Part shown: in pieces, positions 33,937-42,193 of the stretch | How the letters are laid out: each line of letters starts with the position of its first letter | How positions within the stretch are numbered: position 1 is the stretch's first letter | Assembly: GCA_038202665.1 (NCBI GenBank) | Contig: JBBRES010000001.1 | Span: forward strand, 1-64,000 | DNA from: Kapaibacterium sp038202665 | GTDB taxonomy: Bacteria > Bacteroidota > Ignavibacteria > Kapaibacteriales > Kapaibacteriaceae | Direction of reading: 5' to 3' | DNA: 64,000 nt | Notes under the pieces: generated by a model | Database searches by the model: none | The model's input: the letters and a program-made list of their open reading frames with translations, nothing else | What the model was told of the DNA's origin: nothing | Made by a program: the position numbers and the translations under genes

Positions 33937-35168
33937 TGATCCGCGCCTTCCTCCTTTCCGCCTTCCTGTGTGCAACCTCTATTACAGCCATGGCGCAGCA
34001 GCCAACGGAGTTTCTTACACAGGGCAACGACGCCTATCAAAAGAACGAGTATAAGAAAGCCATCGAGCTGTACACGAGCGCTATCAGTGGCTCTCCGTCG
34101 CTTACACAAGCGTATTACAATCGTGGCCTTGCCTACATGCAGTCGAAGCAAAGCGCCAATGCCTTGCGCGACTTTAGCAAAGTGATTGAGCTTGATCCTC
34201 GGTTTAAAGACGCGTATCTGAATCGAAGCTTCATCAACATCGTAGAGCATCGCGTCACCGACGCCGTGCCAGATCTGACGGCGTACCTAAAGATCGATGG
34301 ACTCAATGCAACGGCATGGTTTAATCGAGGTCAGGCCTATCAGGAAATGGGAAAGAACGATTCTGCGATGGCAGACTTTACGAAAGCGATTTCGATAGAC
34401 ACAACACTGATGAGTGCCTACTTGGCGCGCGGTGTGAACTATGCGCGTGAAGGCAAAACAGATCTCGCAATCAAAGACCTTGAGCGCGCCACAAGGCTCA
34501 ATCCGGAAGAACCACTTGGTTGGCTTAATCTCGGACAGGCCTACTTCTCTGCAGGACATGGCGACTCTGCCGGTACTGCTTGGAGAAAGTTCATTACGAT
34601 GGAAAAGGGAACAGCACGTTCGAAGCAAGTAGATACGATGCTCATCGAAATGTGCCAGGACACACGCGGCGTTGTAGACAAAGCGTTTCAAGACACGTCC
34701 AAGCTCGTATCTATCAAACTGCCACAACACTGGTTCACCAATACGCAAGACGATGGCAAGGTCTTCAATTTCTTCGTGTCGAAGGAACGCATAGATAAGC
34801 CACAAGACATGTACACAAGCGGCGTAGCTATTCATATGCTTCGAGATGTGGCCAAGAACTACAACCTGAAGGACCCTACTCCAACGTCAATCGTAACGTT
34901 CTGGACGGCCTTCCTTGACGACGCGAGCAAAGAGTACGATGTGTACACCGTGAGCAAGACCGAGCCCATCAAGGTGGGCGCGTGGACGGGAAGCATTCGC
35001 GACATTACTCTGCGCATTAAAAAGGAGTATTACACGGTGCACAAGTGGGAGGCCGTTGTGGCCAACCGCGACAACGTACTCTGGGTAACAGCGGAATGTC
35101 CGGCAGATCTATGGCCCGCATTCCGTGATCGTTTTCGCAAAGCCATCGAAACCATGCGTCTTCCGTAG
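33933..35168 (+). CDS. Exported TPR protein with C-terminal PsbP-like module
   Basis: A 411-residue protein with a signal peptide (cleavage after TAMAQ). At least five TPR repeats occupy residues 25-210, for example QAYYNRGLAYMQSKQSANAL and AWFNRGQAYQEMGKNDSAMA. The last 170 residues (LPQHWFTNTQDDG onward) resemble the PsbP-like modules in 21357 and 36334. Probably a periplasmic scaffold. Its start overlaps the GT2 stop (ATGA). Confidence 0.82.
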   Translation: MMIRAFLLSAFLCATSITAMAQQPTEFLTQGNDAYQKNEYKKAIELYTSAISGSPSLTQAYYNRGLAYMQSKQSANALRDFSKVIELDPRFKDAYLNRSFINIVEHRVTDAVPDLTAYLKIDGLNATAWFNRGQAYQEMGKNDSAMADFTKAISIDTTLMSAYLARGVNYAREGKTDLAIKDLERATRLNPEEPLGWLNLGQAYFSAGHGDSAGTAWRKFITMEKGTARSKQVDTMLIEMCQDTRGVVDKAFQDTSKLVSIKLPQHWFTNTQDDGKVFNFFVSKERIDKPQDMYTSGVAIHMLRDVAKNYNLKDPTPTSIVTFWTAFLDDASKEYDVYTVSKTEPIKVGAWTGSIRDITLRIKKEYYTVHKWEAVVANRDNVLWVTAECPADLWPAFRDRFRKAIETMRLP

Positions 35169-35177
35169 ATTTGACCT

Positions 35178-35732
35178 ATGATCCTCACAGACAAAGAAAT
35201 CCTCGCAGGTATTGACAATGGCAAGATCGTAATCGAGCCATTTGATCGTGCCTGCCTTGGCTCCAACTCGTACGACGTCCACCTTGGACGCACGCTCGCG
35301 CTCTACAACAACGAAGTACTAGATGCAAAGGCGCACAACCGCATCACCACGTTTGAAATCCCTGAAGAAGGCTATGTATTGGACCCGGGGAAACTCTACC
35401 TGGGCGTGACCGAGGAATACACAGAGTCGCACGCACACGTGCCGTTCCTCGAGGGCAAAAGCAGTGTTGGCCGCTTGGGCATCGACATTCATGCAACGGC
35501 CGGCAAGGGCGACATAGGGTTCTGCAACTACTGGACGCTCGAGATCTCCGTCAAACAGCCTGTGCGCGTCTATGCTAGCATGCCGATAGGTCAGCTCATC
35601 TACTTCCTCGTGCATGGAGACGTGATCAACCCATACAACCGCAAGCCAGGCGCCAAGTACAATGAGCGCGCGGCCATTCCGGTTGAGTCGATGATGTGGA
35701 AGAACTTCCCTGAAAACGAACGCATCGTATGA
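35178..35732 (+). CDS. dcd: dCTP deaminase
   Basis: A 184-residue trimeric dUTPase-fold enzyme: GSNSYDVHLG near residue 28, FLEGKSSVGRLGI (phosphate-binding Ser/Arg) near 94, and GFCNYWTLEI containing the catalytic Glu near 118. It deaminates dCTP to dUTP to supply thymidylate synthesis in the cytoplasm. The stop overlaps the DUF1684 lipoprotein gene (ATGA), an unrelated partner, so the linkage is probably only positional. Confidence 0.94.
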   Translation: MILTDKEILAGIDNGKIVIEPFDRACLGSNSYDVHLGRTLALYNNEVLDAKAHNRITTFEIPEEGYVLDPGKLYLGVTEEYTESHAHVPFLEGKSSVGRLGIDIHATAGKGDIGFCNYWTLEISVKQPVRVYASMPIGQLIYFLVHGDVINPYNRKPGAKYNERAAIPVESMMWKNFPENERIV

Positions 35733-36343
35733 TCCTTCGCCTCCTGTCTTTCAGCCTTGCCGCCCTCCTCCTGCTTTCGTGTGCAGAAGAGGAAGAAGGG
35801 CGTTTGGATGAATCTGTTTTTGATGGGCAGAGCATTCTTGATGAGCGCGCCGAGAAAGACAAAATGTTCGCGTCGTCTGATGATTCGCCCATCCCTGCAC
35901 CACAGCGCGCATCGTTCTCGGGTCTGTCGTACTATGCGCCAGACTCGAACTATTGCATCGATGCCAACCTCGAGATCTTTGCCACACCAGACACTGTAGC
36001 GATGCAAACGTCCATTGCGAGCGACATTCGGAAGGCGTTGCGCATTGGAAAGTTTTCGGGGATGGTGAAGGGCGGCAAGGTGGCACTCTATGCGTACACG
36101 TTTATGGATGGAGAAGCAGATCAGCTTTTCGTGCCGTTCACAGATAAGACGAGTGGATTTGAAACGTATGAGGCCGGAAGGTACCTTGATGTAGAACGTC
36201 ACGACGACGAAGACTATATTCTCGACTTCAATCGCGCGTACAGCCCATACTGTGCCTACAACAGTCAGTATGCATGTCCGCTAGTACCCGCAGAAAACCG
36301 TCTTCCCTTGTCCATACGTGCCGGAGAAAAACGATGGCACTAA
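35729..36343 (+). CDS. DUF1684 lipoprotein
   Basis: A 204-residue lipoprotein (lipobox LLLLSC at residue 18, followed by an acidic stretch). The DUF1684 hallmarks are all present: SYYAPDSNYCIDANLE, FVPFTDKTSGFETYEAGRYLD, and LDFNRAYSPYCAYN with CPLVPAENRLP close to the C-terminus. Four Cys in the domain are conserved in the family. Function unknown; periplasmic location is inferred. The stop lies 10 bp inside the next gene. Confidence 0.88.
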   Translation: MILRLLSFSLAALLLLSCAEEEEGRLDESVFDGQSILDERAEKDKMFASSDDSPIPAPQRASFSGLSYYAPDSNYCIDANLEIFATPDTVAMQTSIASDIRKALRIGKFSGMVKGGKVALYAYTFMDGEADQLFVPFTDKTSGFETYEAGRYLDVERHDDEDYILDFNRAYSPYCAYNSQYACPLVPAENRLPLSIRAGEKRWH

Positions 36344-36957
36344 CACTTCGTGTTGTTGTAGCCATTGCGTCACTGAGCATGCTTGCCACATCGTGCCTAT
36401 TCGTCAAGGCACCGGACCAAAAAGTAACGGTCGAGAACGTTGCCCTGAGTCCCAAGCCAGAGATTGAAATGAGCGACGAGCTTGTTCGAACAAGAACAGG
36501 CGACATGATTGCGCTATTGCCGAAGGGCTGGTTTTTTCTTGACACGAAGGGACAAGAGTCCTCCGACATTTTTGCTGTTGCGGTCAATCCAGACTATACC
36601 GTTAGCGCCGTCTTCGCCTCGATCCCTAATAGCGAGTCGTCCAAGGAGATGCTCGAGAAGGAAGGCGTACTTGGCCTAGCACGAGCTTCATTCAACAAGC
36701 ACGCACGCAAAACAGCGAACTCCACAAAGCTAATCGGCACATACTCAACGGCAGAGCTTGGACCACGTCGGTTCGGGTGCTATGAATTCTCTACAAGTGG
36801 AGGCAGCCTGCGCACTCGCTGCGCCGTCTTCACGTCGAGTCTTGGCAACCATTACGAATTCGCCTTGGTACCGATGACGGTAAGTGGGAAGGACCTTCTT
36901 CCGGATGCAGAGCAAGTGAAAATCTTCCGATCCATTCTGGCAACCGTACAGTACTAA
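36334..36957 (+). CDS. Lipoprotein with single PsbP-like module
   Basis: A 207-residue lipoprotein (lipobox LATSC). After a linker the module starts MIALLPKGWFFLDTKG, like the modules at 21357 and 33933, and ends SILATVQY. The ATG at 36334 is preceded by GGAG at the right distance and overlaps the DUF1684 gene by 10 bp; an earlier in-frame start lies deeper in that gene. Function unknown. Its stop overlaps the next start (TAATG). Confidence 0.75.
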   Translation: MALTLRVVVAIASLSMLATSCLFVKAPDQKVTVENVALSPKPEIEMSDELVRTRTGDMIALLPKGWFFLDTKGQESSDIFAVAVNPDYTVSAVFASIPNSESSKEMLEKEGVLGLARASFNKHARKTANSTKLIGTYSTAELGPRRFGCYEFSTSGGSLRTRCAVFTSSLGNHYEFALVPMTVSGKDLLPDAEQVKIFRSILATVQY

Positions 36958-37382
36958 TGCAGCTTTCAGAAGACACCGAAGCGGTATTGGAGTTCCTCGA
37001 TACGACGATCGAGGGTGGACTTCGCAAGCGTAACGACGTGGGCACTATCCTTGAACTAGGCGCTTCGCACGGTGAGTCTGAACTCTTCAACACCATCTCT
37101 CGCACCGGTACCGGAATGTTCAAGGTGTATAGCACTCTACGCAGACTGCAACAAGGCGCCGATGGATTTGCGCAGTTGGAGCGAGAGTTTGCCATGCAAA
37201 TGAATCTTCTTCGCGAACAACTTGCATCGATTGTACAGCATGCGGACGACGCGACGGCGCTTCGTTTCGACGACATCTACTTTGGTATGACGCAAGGCGT
37301 TATTCGCAACCTCGTAGACCTTGCACACGATCTGGCTAAGATCAAGGGACTTCAGAACGACGGTGCGACACCTCAATCTTGA
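36957..37382 (+). CDS. Conserved hypothetical helical protein
   Basis: A 141-residue soluble, mostly alpha-helical protein (MQLSEDTEAVLEFLDTTIEGG at the start; long helix around EREFAMQMNLLREQL). No signal peptide or membrane segment. No family recognised. It overlaps the upstream lipoprotein gene by one base and its 3' end overlaps the UbiA-like gene, so it belongs to the dcd-to-UbiA transcription unit. Confidence 0.65.
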   Translation: MQLSEDTEAVLEFLDTTIEGGLRKRNDVGTILELGASHGESELFNTISRTGTGMFKVYSTLRRLQQGADGFAQLEREFAMQMNLLREQLASIVQHADDATALRFDDIYFGMTQGVIRNLVDLAHDLAKIKGLQNDGATPQS

Positions 37383-38175
37383 TATAGTTCTCGGCATCAT
37401 CTGCACTGAGTTGTTTGCTCAGATCGTATTGAATGTTCATGTGCTCCCCGCATGGTGGTTTGTTGTCCCCGCGGCGGCATGGCTTATGTACACGATAGAC
37501 CGATTGCTGGATGTGCGAAAGCAAGGCAATCAGTACAACACACCACGTCATCGATTTCATCTGAAGCATCAGCGAGCGTTATGGACGCTCGTTGCTCTCA
37601 TCATTCCTTGCACGCTCGTTGCTGCACTTCTCTTTCTTCTGCCTGATGTTTGGATCGTAGGCGCGGTCCTTGGTACGCTCACACTGTTGCACGTTGTTAC
37701 GCAGGGTCCCGGACTCCGAAAGTATCGTGGTGTGATCAAAGATGCGACCGTCGTGATCATCTACACGTCTGCCGTGTGGTCTGTACCGCTACTGCGTTGT
37801 GCGCAAAGGCCTTTCGCAGTGTGGCTCTTCCCTGCCGCCTTCCTCGTTCTTGCAACACAAAATGTTGTGTTGTTCGGTTTGATGGAGATGCGTTCAGACG
37901 AAACGCTCGATCGTTCATCGGTCGTTCGAACTCTTGGCATCCCACGGTCTGCAGCGTTGTTGCATGCATGTACGGCGCTCATCATTGGCCTCTCCATTGT
38001 TCTTGCAACGTCCAACGCGCCGCACGCATTGGCAGCGGCTGTGATCATCGTGGTGATGACGATCACGCTCGAGGTCCTCTATGCGGCGCGTCGAACAGTT
38101 GCAAAACATGAAGTCTATCGGCTGATTGGTGATGGAATCTTCTACCTTCCCGCCCTCATCGTATTGGTACCATAG
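37363..38175 (+). CDS. UbiA-like prenyltransferase family membrane protein
   Basis: About 270 residues with eight or nine hydrophobic segments. The loop after the second segment reads MYTIDRLLDVRKQ, giving the Asp-x-x-x-Asp of UbiA-type enzymes, and the end has a second Asp in LIGDGIFYLP. The call as a prenyltransferase is therefore plausible but weak. Start uncertain: GTG at 37363 fits the beginning of the hydrophobic sequence; a TTG at 37321 is possible. It overlaps the upstream gene by 20 bp and the convergent sigma factor gene by 20 bp. Confidence 0.65.
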   Translation: MRHLNLDIVLGIICTELFAQIVLNVHVLPAWWFVVPAAAWLMYTIDRLLDVRKQGNQYNTPRHRFHLKHQRALWTLVALIIPCTLVAALLFLLPDVWIVGAVLGTLTLLHVVTQGPGLRKYRGVIKDATVVIIYTSAVWSVPLLRCAQRPFAVWLFPAAFLVLATQNVVLFGLMEMRSDETLDRSSVVRTLGIPRSAALLHACTALIIGLSIVLATSNAPHALAAAVIIVVMTITLEVLYAARRTVAKHEVYRLIGDGIFYLPALIVLVP

Positions 38176-38674
38176 CGCGTTCAATGCCAAGCACTCTGCG
38201 AGCGAGTTTGAGCGCGCGCTCGTGTCGCTTTCGCATACACATCCCGGAAACACCGATCCGACGGGCAGCTTCTTCGAGCGTGAGACCTTCTAGGTAATGA
38301 AGGTTCAACACTTGGGCATAGTGCGATGGTAAGCGCCGCAGTACGCCTTCTGTTTCGAGATGATCATCCAAGGTGCTCTCGGAGGTGATCGCATGTTGTG
38401 CGGCCAAAGACTCCTCTACGATGGCCCATCCAGACTCGTCTTCGGTTGCGTCGGGATAGACGTGCTTACGCTTGCGTTTTGAGATTCGCATCAAGTAGCG
38501 CGACATCACGCGGTATTCAAAGGCAGGCGCGTCGTGCACGGGCTCTCGCGCTGCGCGTGTAGCATACAAGGTGGCAATGGTGGCGGCGCTCTGCGCATCG
38601 TCCACATCGTCAGGTGAACACAAGGGGAATTGACGCTCGTATCTACGATACACGTCGGCTGGTTCCCGTTCCAT
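38156..38674 (-). CDS. ECF-type RNA polymerase sigma factor
   Basis: A 172-residue protein. The C-terminal region 4 HTH is clear (HYAQVLNLHYLEGLTLEEAARRIGVSGMCMRKRHERALK); the middle has the region 2-like FEYRVMSRYLMRISKRKRK. The ATG at 38674 is preceded by GGAG with a 6-nt spacer, which decides against upstream starts at 38686 and 38722. No anti-sigma gene is adjacent. It is divergent from the Crp/Fnr regulator. Confidence 0.8.
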   Translation of the reverse strand: MEREPADVYRRYERQFPLCSPDDVDDAQSAATIATLYATRAAREPVHDAPAFEYRVMSRYLMRISKRKRKHVYPDATEDESGWAIVEESLAAQHAITSESTLDDHLETEGVLRRLPSHYAQVLNLHYLEGLTLEEAARRIGVSGMCMRKRHERALKLARRVLGIERAMVPIR

Positions 38675-38811
38675 GCTAATCTCCATGAACGGTGGGTGAA
38701 AGTGTTGCGAACATCCTTCCACCGTGCGCCATCAACCAACCTCCAATGTATAAACGCGTCACTTCAGCCCTCTGGCACTCCATATCCGTGTGCGTTCGTA
38801 GTTTGGCCCAC

Positions 38812-39429
38812 ATGAATCCAATCGCTTTTTTGGGAAGCATCCCAACAACGGAAGTACGAATGCCGGCCGGCACGTGGGTGTTCCGAGAGAACGAAAGCTG
38901 CGGTCGCGTTGGCTTTGTGCTCTCTGGTACAATTCGCGTGTTCAAAGAACACGAGTCCGGAAAGAGCATCACACTGTACCGACTTGGTTTTGGCGACTCG
39001 TGCATTCTCTCCATGTCGTGCGCACTCTCAAACCCTATTCATCAAGCATCTGCAATTGTCGAAGAAGATGCTGTGGTCCTGACGGTATCAACGGCGGAGT
39101 TTCGCGCGCTCATGGACACGTCGCATGAAGCACGCGACTACGTCTTTAGCGCATTCGCTACGCGCCTTACCGATGTGCTCATGCTACTCGAAGAAGTCGT
39201 CTTCCGTCGGATGGATGCGCGCATTGCCGGACTCCTCCTCGAACACGCTGCCCGTCATGGTTCGGATACGATCGAAATCACACACGAACAACTAGCAGAC
39301 GAGGCGGGCACCGCGCGTGAAGTGGTTACACGTCTGCTTCGCGAATTCGTGACCAATCAGTGGGTGAGCACCGCACGAGGAGTCATCACGCTCACGAACA
39401 AGGGAGCACTGGCCAAAGCGGTTGCGTGA
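38812..39429 (+). CDS. Crp/Fnr family transcription regulator
   Basis: A 205-residue protein: cyclic-nucleotide-binding fold (MPAGTWVFRENESCGRVGFVLSGTIRVFK), dimer helix, and a Crp-type HTH (ITHEQLADEAGTAREVVTRLLREF). It has three Cys in the sensor half (ESCGRV, DSCILSMSC) but no FNR-type N-terminal Cys cluster. The start at 38812 gives the family length; GTG at 38692 and ATG at 38746 are alternatives and none has a ribosome site. A CRP-type palindrome overlaps its stop codon in front of the persulfide dioxygenase gene, its likely target. Confidence 0.88.
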   Translation: MNPIAFLGSIPTTEVRMPAGTWVFRENESCGRVGFVLSGTIRVFKEHESGKSITLYRLGFGDSCILSMSCALSNPIHQASAIVEEDAVVLTVSTAEFRALMDTSHEARDYVFSAFATRLTDVLMLLEEVVFRRMDARIAGLLLEHAARHGSDTIEITHEQLADEAGTAREVVTRLLREFVTNQWVSTARGVITLTNKGALAKAVA

Positions 39430-39439
39430 CCTTGGTCAC
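39426..39439. promoter_or_regulatory. CRP-type operator GTGACCTTGGTCAC
   Basis: The sequence matches the Crp consensus TGTGA-N6-TCACA in nine of ten positions (CGTGA-CCTTGG-TCACA). Its centre is about 43 bp before the transcription start predicted from the TAGTTTTG element at 39464, the position of a class II activator site. It overlaps the stop codon of the crp-like gene itself. Confidence 0.6.
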
Positions 39440-39463
39440 ACAGTCCAGCGCCTTGCTTTTCCC

Positions 39464-39471
39464 TAGTTTTG
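39464..39471 (+). promoter_or_regulatory. Promoter -7 element TAGTTTTG of the persulfide dioxygenase gene
   Basis: TAGTTTTG matches TAnnTTTG and lies 31 bp before the ATG at 39503. No -33 TTG lies at 19 bp, which fits a promoter that depends on an activator bound at 39426-39439. Confidence 0.5.
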
Positions 39472-39502
39472 AGAACGATCATTCACAACGCAACACACAA
39501 CA

Positions 39503-40879
39503 ATGTTCTTCAAACAGATCTACGAACCAGGCCTCGCCCACGCATCGTACATGGTGGGATGTCAGAAAACCGGAACCGTCATGGTGATCGACGCCAAGCG
39601 TGACGTCGACACGTACATCGAGATCGCACAGCAGGAACGACTGCAGATCACGCACCTTACCGAAACGCACATTCATGCAGACTTCTTAAGCGGAACGCGC
39701 GAACTCGCCGCGCTCACGGGCGCAGAAATGCTGCTGAGTGATGAGGGCGGCGAGGAGTGGCGCTACGAGTTTCCGCATACTGGACTCAGGAATGGCGACA
39801 TCTTTATGGTGGGTAACATTAAGGTGGAGGTTGTTCACACACCAGGCCATACACCTGAGCACATCTCCTTCTTGGTAACCGACACTCCGGCCATTGCGGA
39901 CGTACCGATTATGATGTTCACAGGCGACTTCGTCTTTGTTGGCGATGTTGGACGTCCGGATCTTCTTGAAAAGGCGGCAGGGTACAAGGGCACGATGGAG
40001 ATTGGGGCACGACAACTTTGGACTTCCCTTGCCGCCTTCCGCGCCTTACCAGACCATATTCAGGTTCATCCTGCACATGGTGCCGGATCTGCTTGTGGCA
40101 AGGCTCTAGGTGCGATTCCTTCGTCGACGGTGGGGTATGAAAAACTAGTAAACTGGGCATTGCGCCACACCAACGAAGAAGAGTTCGTGCAAGAGCTTCT
40201 GTCGGGTCAGCCAGAGCCTCCCTACTACTTTGCCCACATGAAACGCTTAAACAAAGTTGATCGTCCGCTCCTTCCAAACGTACCCGAGCTCAAACGACTT
40301 TCGCTTGCCGATATCGACGATGCTCTAGCGAACAACCAAAACATCGTAGACACGCGGTCGAAGGTGTCGTTCGCAGGTGGACACATTCCGAACACAATCA
40401 ACATCCAAGACAACAAGGCCTTCTCTACATGGGCCGGCTGGATGCTCGACTACAATGAGCCCTTCACCGTAATCGCTCCTCCTGAACGCACAAACGAGAT
40501 CATGCGGAAGCTTATGCGCATCGGACTTGATTCTGTTCGCGGCGTTATCGAAGACGTCACCATGTGGACGGATGCCGGCAGAGACCTGGCTACTGTTCCA
40601 CAAATCGACCTTGACGAACTCAAGCAACGCTACGATCATGAGAACGTATTCGTAGTCGATGTACGCGGTGCAACGGAACATGCGGAAGGTCATATCCCAG
40701 GCGCAACAAACATTCATGCCGGCTACCTTCCGCAGCACTACGCAGAAATTCCGAGAGACAAAGTCGTCGTAATCTCCTGTCAATCCGGCGACCGCTCCAG
40801 CATCGCAACATCCATGATGCTTCGCGCCGGATTCACCAACGTGGTAAACTTCCCGTTGGGGTTTGGGGGATGGAAGTGA
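39503..40879 (+). CDS. Metallo-beta-lactamase/double rhodanese protein, CstB-like persulfide dioxygenase
   Basis: A 458-residue protein. Residues 1-245 are an ETHE1-like metallo-beta-lactamase domain (THIHADFLSG, HTPGHTPEHISF, TGDFVFVGDVGRPDLL, VHPAHGAGSACG). Two rhodanese domains follow: the first (270-360) lacks a catalytic Cys (VIAPPERTN), the second (365-458) has CQSGDRSS. This order is that of CstB, which oxidises persulfides to thiosulfate. A rhodanese and a TauE/SafE exporter follow, as in cst-type sulfide-detoxification operons. The stop codon falls inside the first unit of repeat array D. Confidence 0.92.
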   Translation: MFFKQIYEPGLAHASYMVGCQKTGTVMVIDAKRDVDTYIEIAQQERLQITHLTETHIHADFLSGTRELAALTGAEMLLSDEGGEEWRYEFPHTGLRNGDIFMVGNIKVEVVHTPGHTPEHISFLVTDTPAIADVPIMMFTGDFVFVGDVGRPDLLEKAAGYKGTMEIGARQLWTSLAAFRALPDHIQVHPAHGAGSACGKALGAIPSSTVGYEKLVNWALRHTNEEEFVQELLSGQPEPPYYFAHMKRLNKVDRPLLPNVPELKRLSLADIDDALANNQNIVDTRSKVSFAGGHIPNTINIQDNKAFSTWAGWMLDYNEPFTVIAPPERTNEIMRKLMRIGLDSVRGVIEDVTMWTDAGRDLATVPQIDLDELKQRYDHENVFVVDVRGATEHAEGHIPGATNIHAGYLPQHYAEIPRDKVVVISCQSGDRSSIATSMMLRAGFTNVVNFPLGFGGWK

Positions 40880-41186
40880 GTAAAGTGAGAAGTGACGAGT
40901 GAGAAGTGAGAAGTCAAGTGAGAAGTGACGAGTGAGAAGTTCGTAAAGTGACAAGTGACGAGTGAGAAGTGAGAAGTCAAGTGAGAAGTGAGAAGTGAGA
41001 AGTGAGAAGTTCGTAAAGTGACAAGTGACGAGTGAGAAGTTCGTAAAGTGACAAGTGACGAGTGAGAAGTGAGAAGTCAAGTGAGAAGTGACAAGTGAGA
41101 AGTGGAATGTGACAGTCTGCCGGGAGGCTGCCGGGAGGCTGCCGGGAGGCTGCCGGGAGGCTGCCGGGAAGGGTGAGGAGTAAGAA
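40873..41186 (+). repeat. Composite tandem array D
   Basis: Same design and orientation as array A: about 230 bp of GTGAGAA/GTGACAA/GTGACGA heptads with repeated TTCGTAAA and GTCAA links, the junction GGAATGTGACAG, then five 11-bp GTCTGCCGGGA/GGCTGCCGGGA units (41115-41169). The left end contains the TGA stop of the persulfide dioxygenase. The right end (GAGGAGTAAGAAGTGAGAAG) supplies the ribosome site and GTG start of the next gene. It fills the 307-bp gap. Confidence 0.95.
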
Positions 41187-41903
41187 GTGAGAAGCAAAAA
41201 CATCATAGCGCTGGGTGGGGGCGGGTTTTCCATGGAACCGGAGAATACCGCTCTAGACCTTTACGTTTTGCGAGCTGCTGAAGCTGCAAGGCCGAAGGTG
41301 TGTTTTCTTCCGCACGCGGCGAGTGACGAGGCTCGATACTGTCTCAACTTCTTTACGGCCTTCGCTCGGTACGACTGTACCCCGTCTTCGTTGTCGTTGT
41401 TCACAACGCCACCGAAAGAGAATATGGAATCGTTCTTGCATGAGCAAGACGTGATCTATGTTGGAGGAGGCAATACGAAGTCGATGCTTGCAGTGTGGCG
41501 AGAGTGGGAGCTTGATCGGATCCTTCGTTCATGCTACGAGCATGGCGTGGTGCTGGCTGGCGTAAGCGCTGGTGCGAATTGTTGGTTCGATGCCTACATC
41601 ACGGATTCAGCATCACAAGAGCTCGGCGCGCTCACGAACGGACTCGGACTTATCGGCGGAACATTTTGTCCGCATTACAATGGCGAAGAACAACGTAGAC
41701 CAACGTTTCACCAACTCGTTGCAAACGGCACCGTGCCCGATGGCATCGCCTGCGACGACAGCGTTGCGGCACATTTCAAGGATGGACAGCTACACGTAGC
41801 TGTTGCATCGAATCCGTACGCACAAGCATTTCACGTCCGCCGGACAGCCACGGGCGTTACAGAAGAATCCATATCCACTCATCATCTCGACACCACTTCA
41901 TGA
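41187..41903 (+). CDS. Peptidase E (S51 family) / cyanophycinase-like protein
   Basis: A 238-residue protein of the S51 family: IIALGGGGFS at the start, VIYVGGGNTKSML in the middle, and the nucleophile elbow GVSAGANCWF near residue 130; a His in HYNGEEQRRP likely completes the catalytic set. The family cleaves N-terminal Asp-X dipeptides or related substrates in the cytoplasm. GTG start at 41187, preceded by GAGGAG, both in the last repeat units of array D. The stop overlaps the rhodanese start (ATGA). It has no known role in sulfur metabolism. Confidence 0.9.
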   Translation: MRSKNIIALGGGGFSMEPENTALDLYVLRAAEAARPKVCFLPHAASDEARYCLNFFTAFARYDCTPSSLSLFTTPPKENMESFLHEQDVIYVGGGNTKSMLAVWREWELDRILRSCYEHGVVLAGVSAGANCWFDAYITDSASQELGALTNGLGLIGGTFCPHYNGEEQRRPTFHQLVANGTVPDGIACDDSVAAHFKDGQLHVAVASNPYAQAFHVRRTATGVTEESISTHHLDTTS

Positions 41904-42193
41904 GCACAGAGATCACACCAGAAGCCCTCAAAGCACGCATCGCAGCAGGCGAAAACCTCGTCTTGCTCGACGTCCGCAGACCCGATGAACATGCAGAAAA
42001 AAATATTCCAGGATCGATCCTAATCACGTTGGATGAACTCGAAGACCGACTCGACGAACTCGAGCCCTACCGCAACACAGAACTCATCGTCTACTGCAGA
42101 AGTGGCAACCGCAGCGGTCAAGCTTGTATGTTTCTCGACATGATTGGATTCACGGCAACCGTGAATTTGAAGGGTGGCATGTTGGCATGGTAG
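41900..42193 (+). CDS. Single-domain rhodanese
   Basis: A 97-residue GlpE/PspE-like rhodanese: VLLDVRRPDEHAEKNIPGS, then the active loop YCRSGNRSGQA (catalytic Cys near residue 69) and NLKGGMLAW at the end. It moves sulfane sulfur, probably thiosulfate or persulfide, in the cytoplasm. It overlaps the peptidase gene by 4 bp and the TauE/SafE gene by 7 bp, consistent with translation coupling inside the sulfur operon. Confidence 0.93.
   Translation: MSTEITPEALKARIAAGENLVLLDVRRPDEHAEKNIPGSILITLDELEDRLDELEPYRNTELIVYCRSGNRSGQACMFLDMIGFTATVNLKGGMLAW

Noticed and set aside
40873..41186. CRISPR array
   Set aside because: Units are 7-11 bp and directly adjacent, with no unique spacers of constant length and no cas genes nearby.
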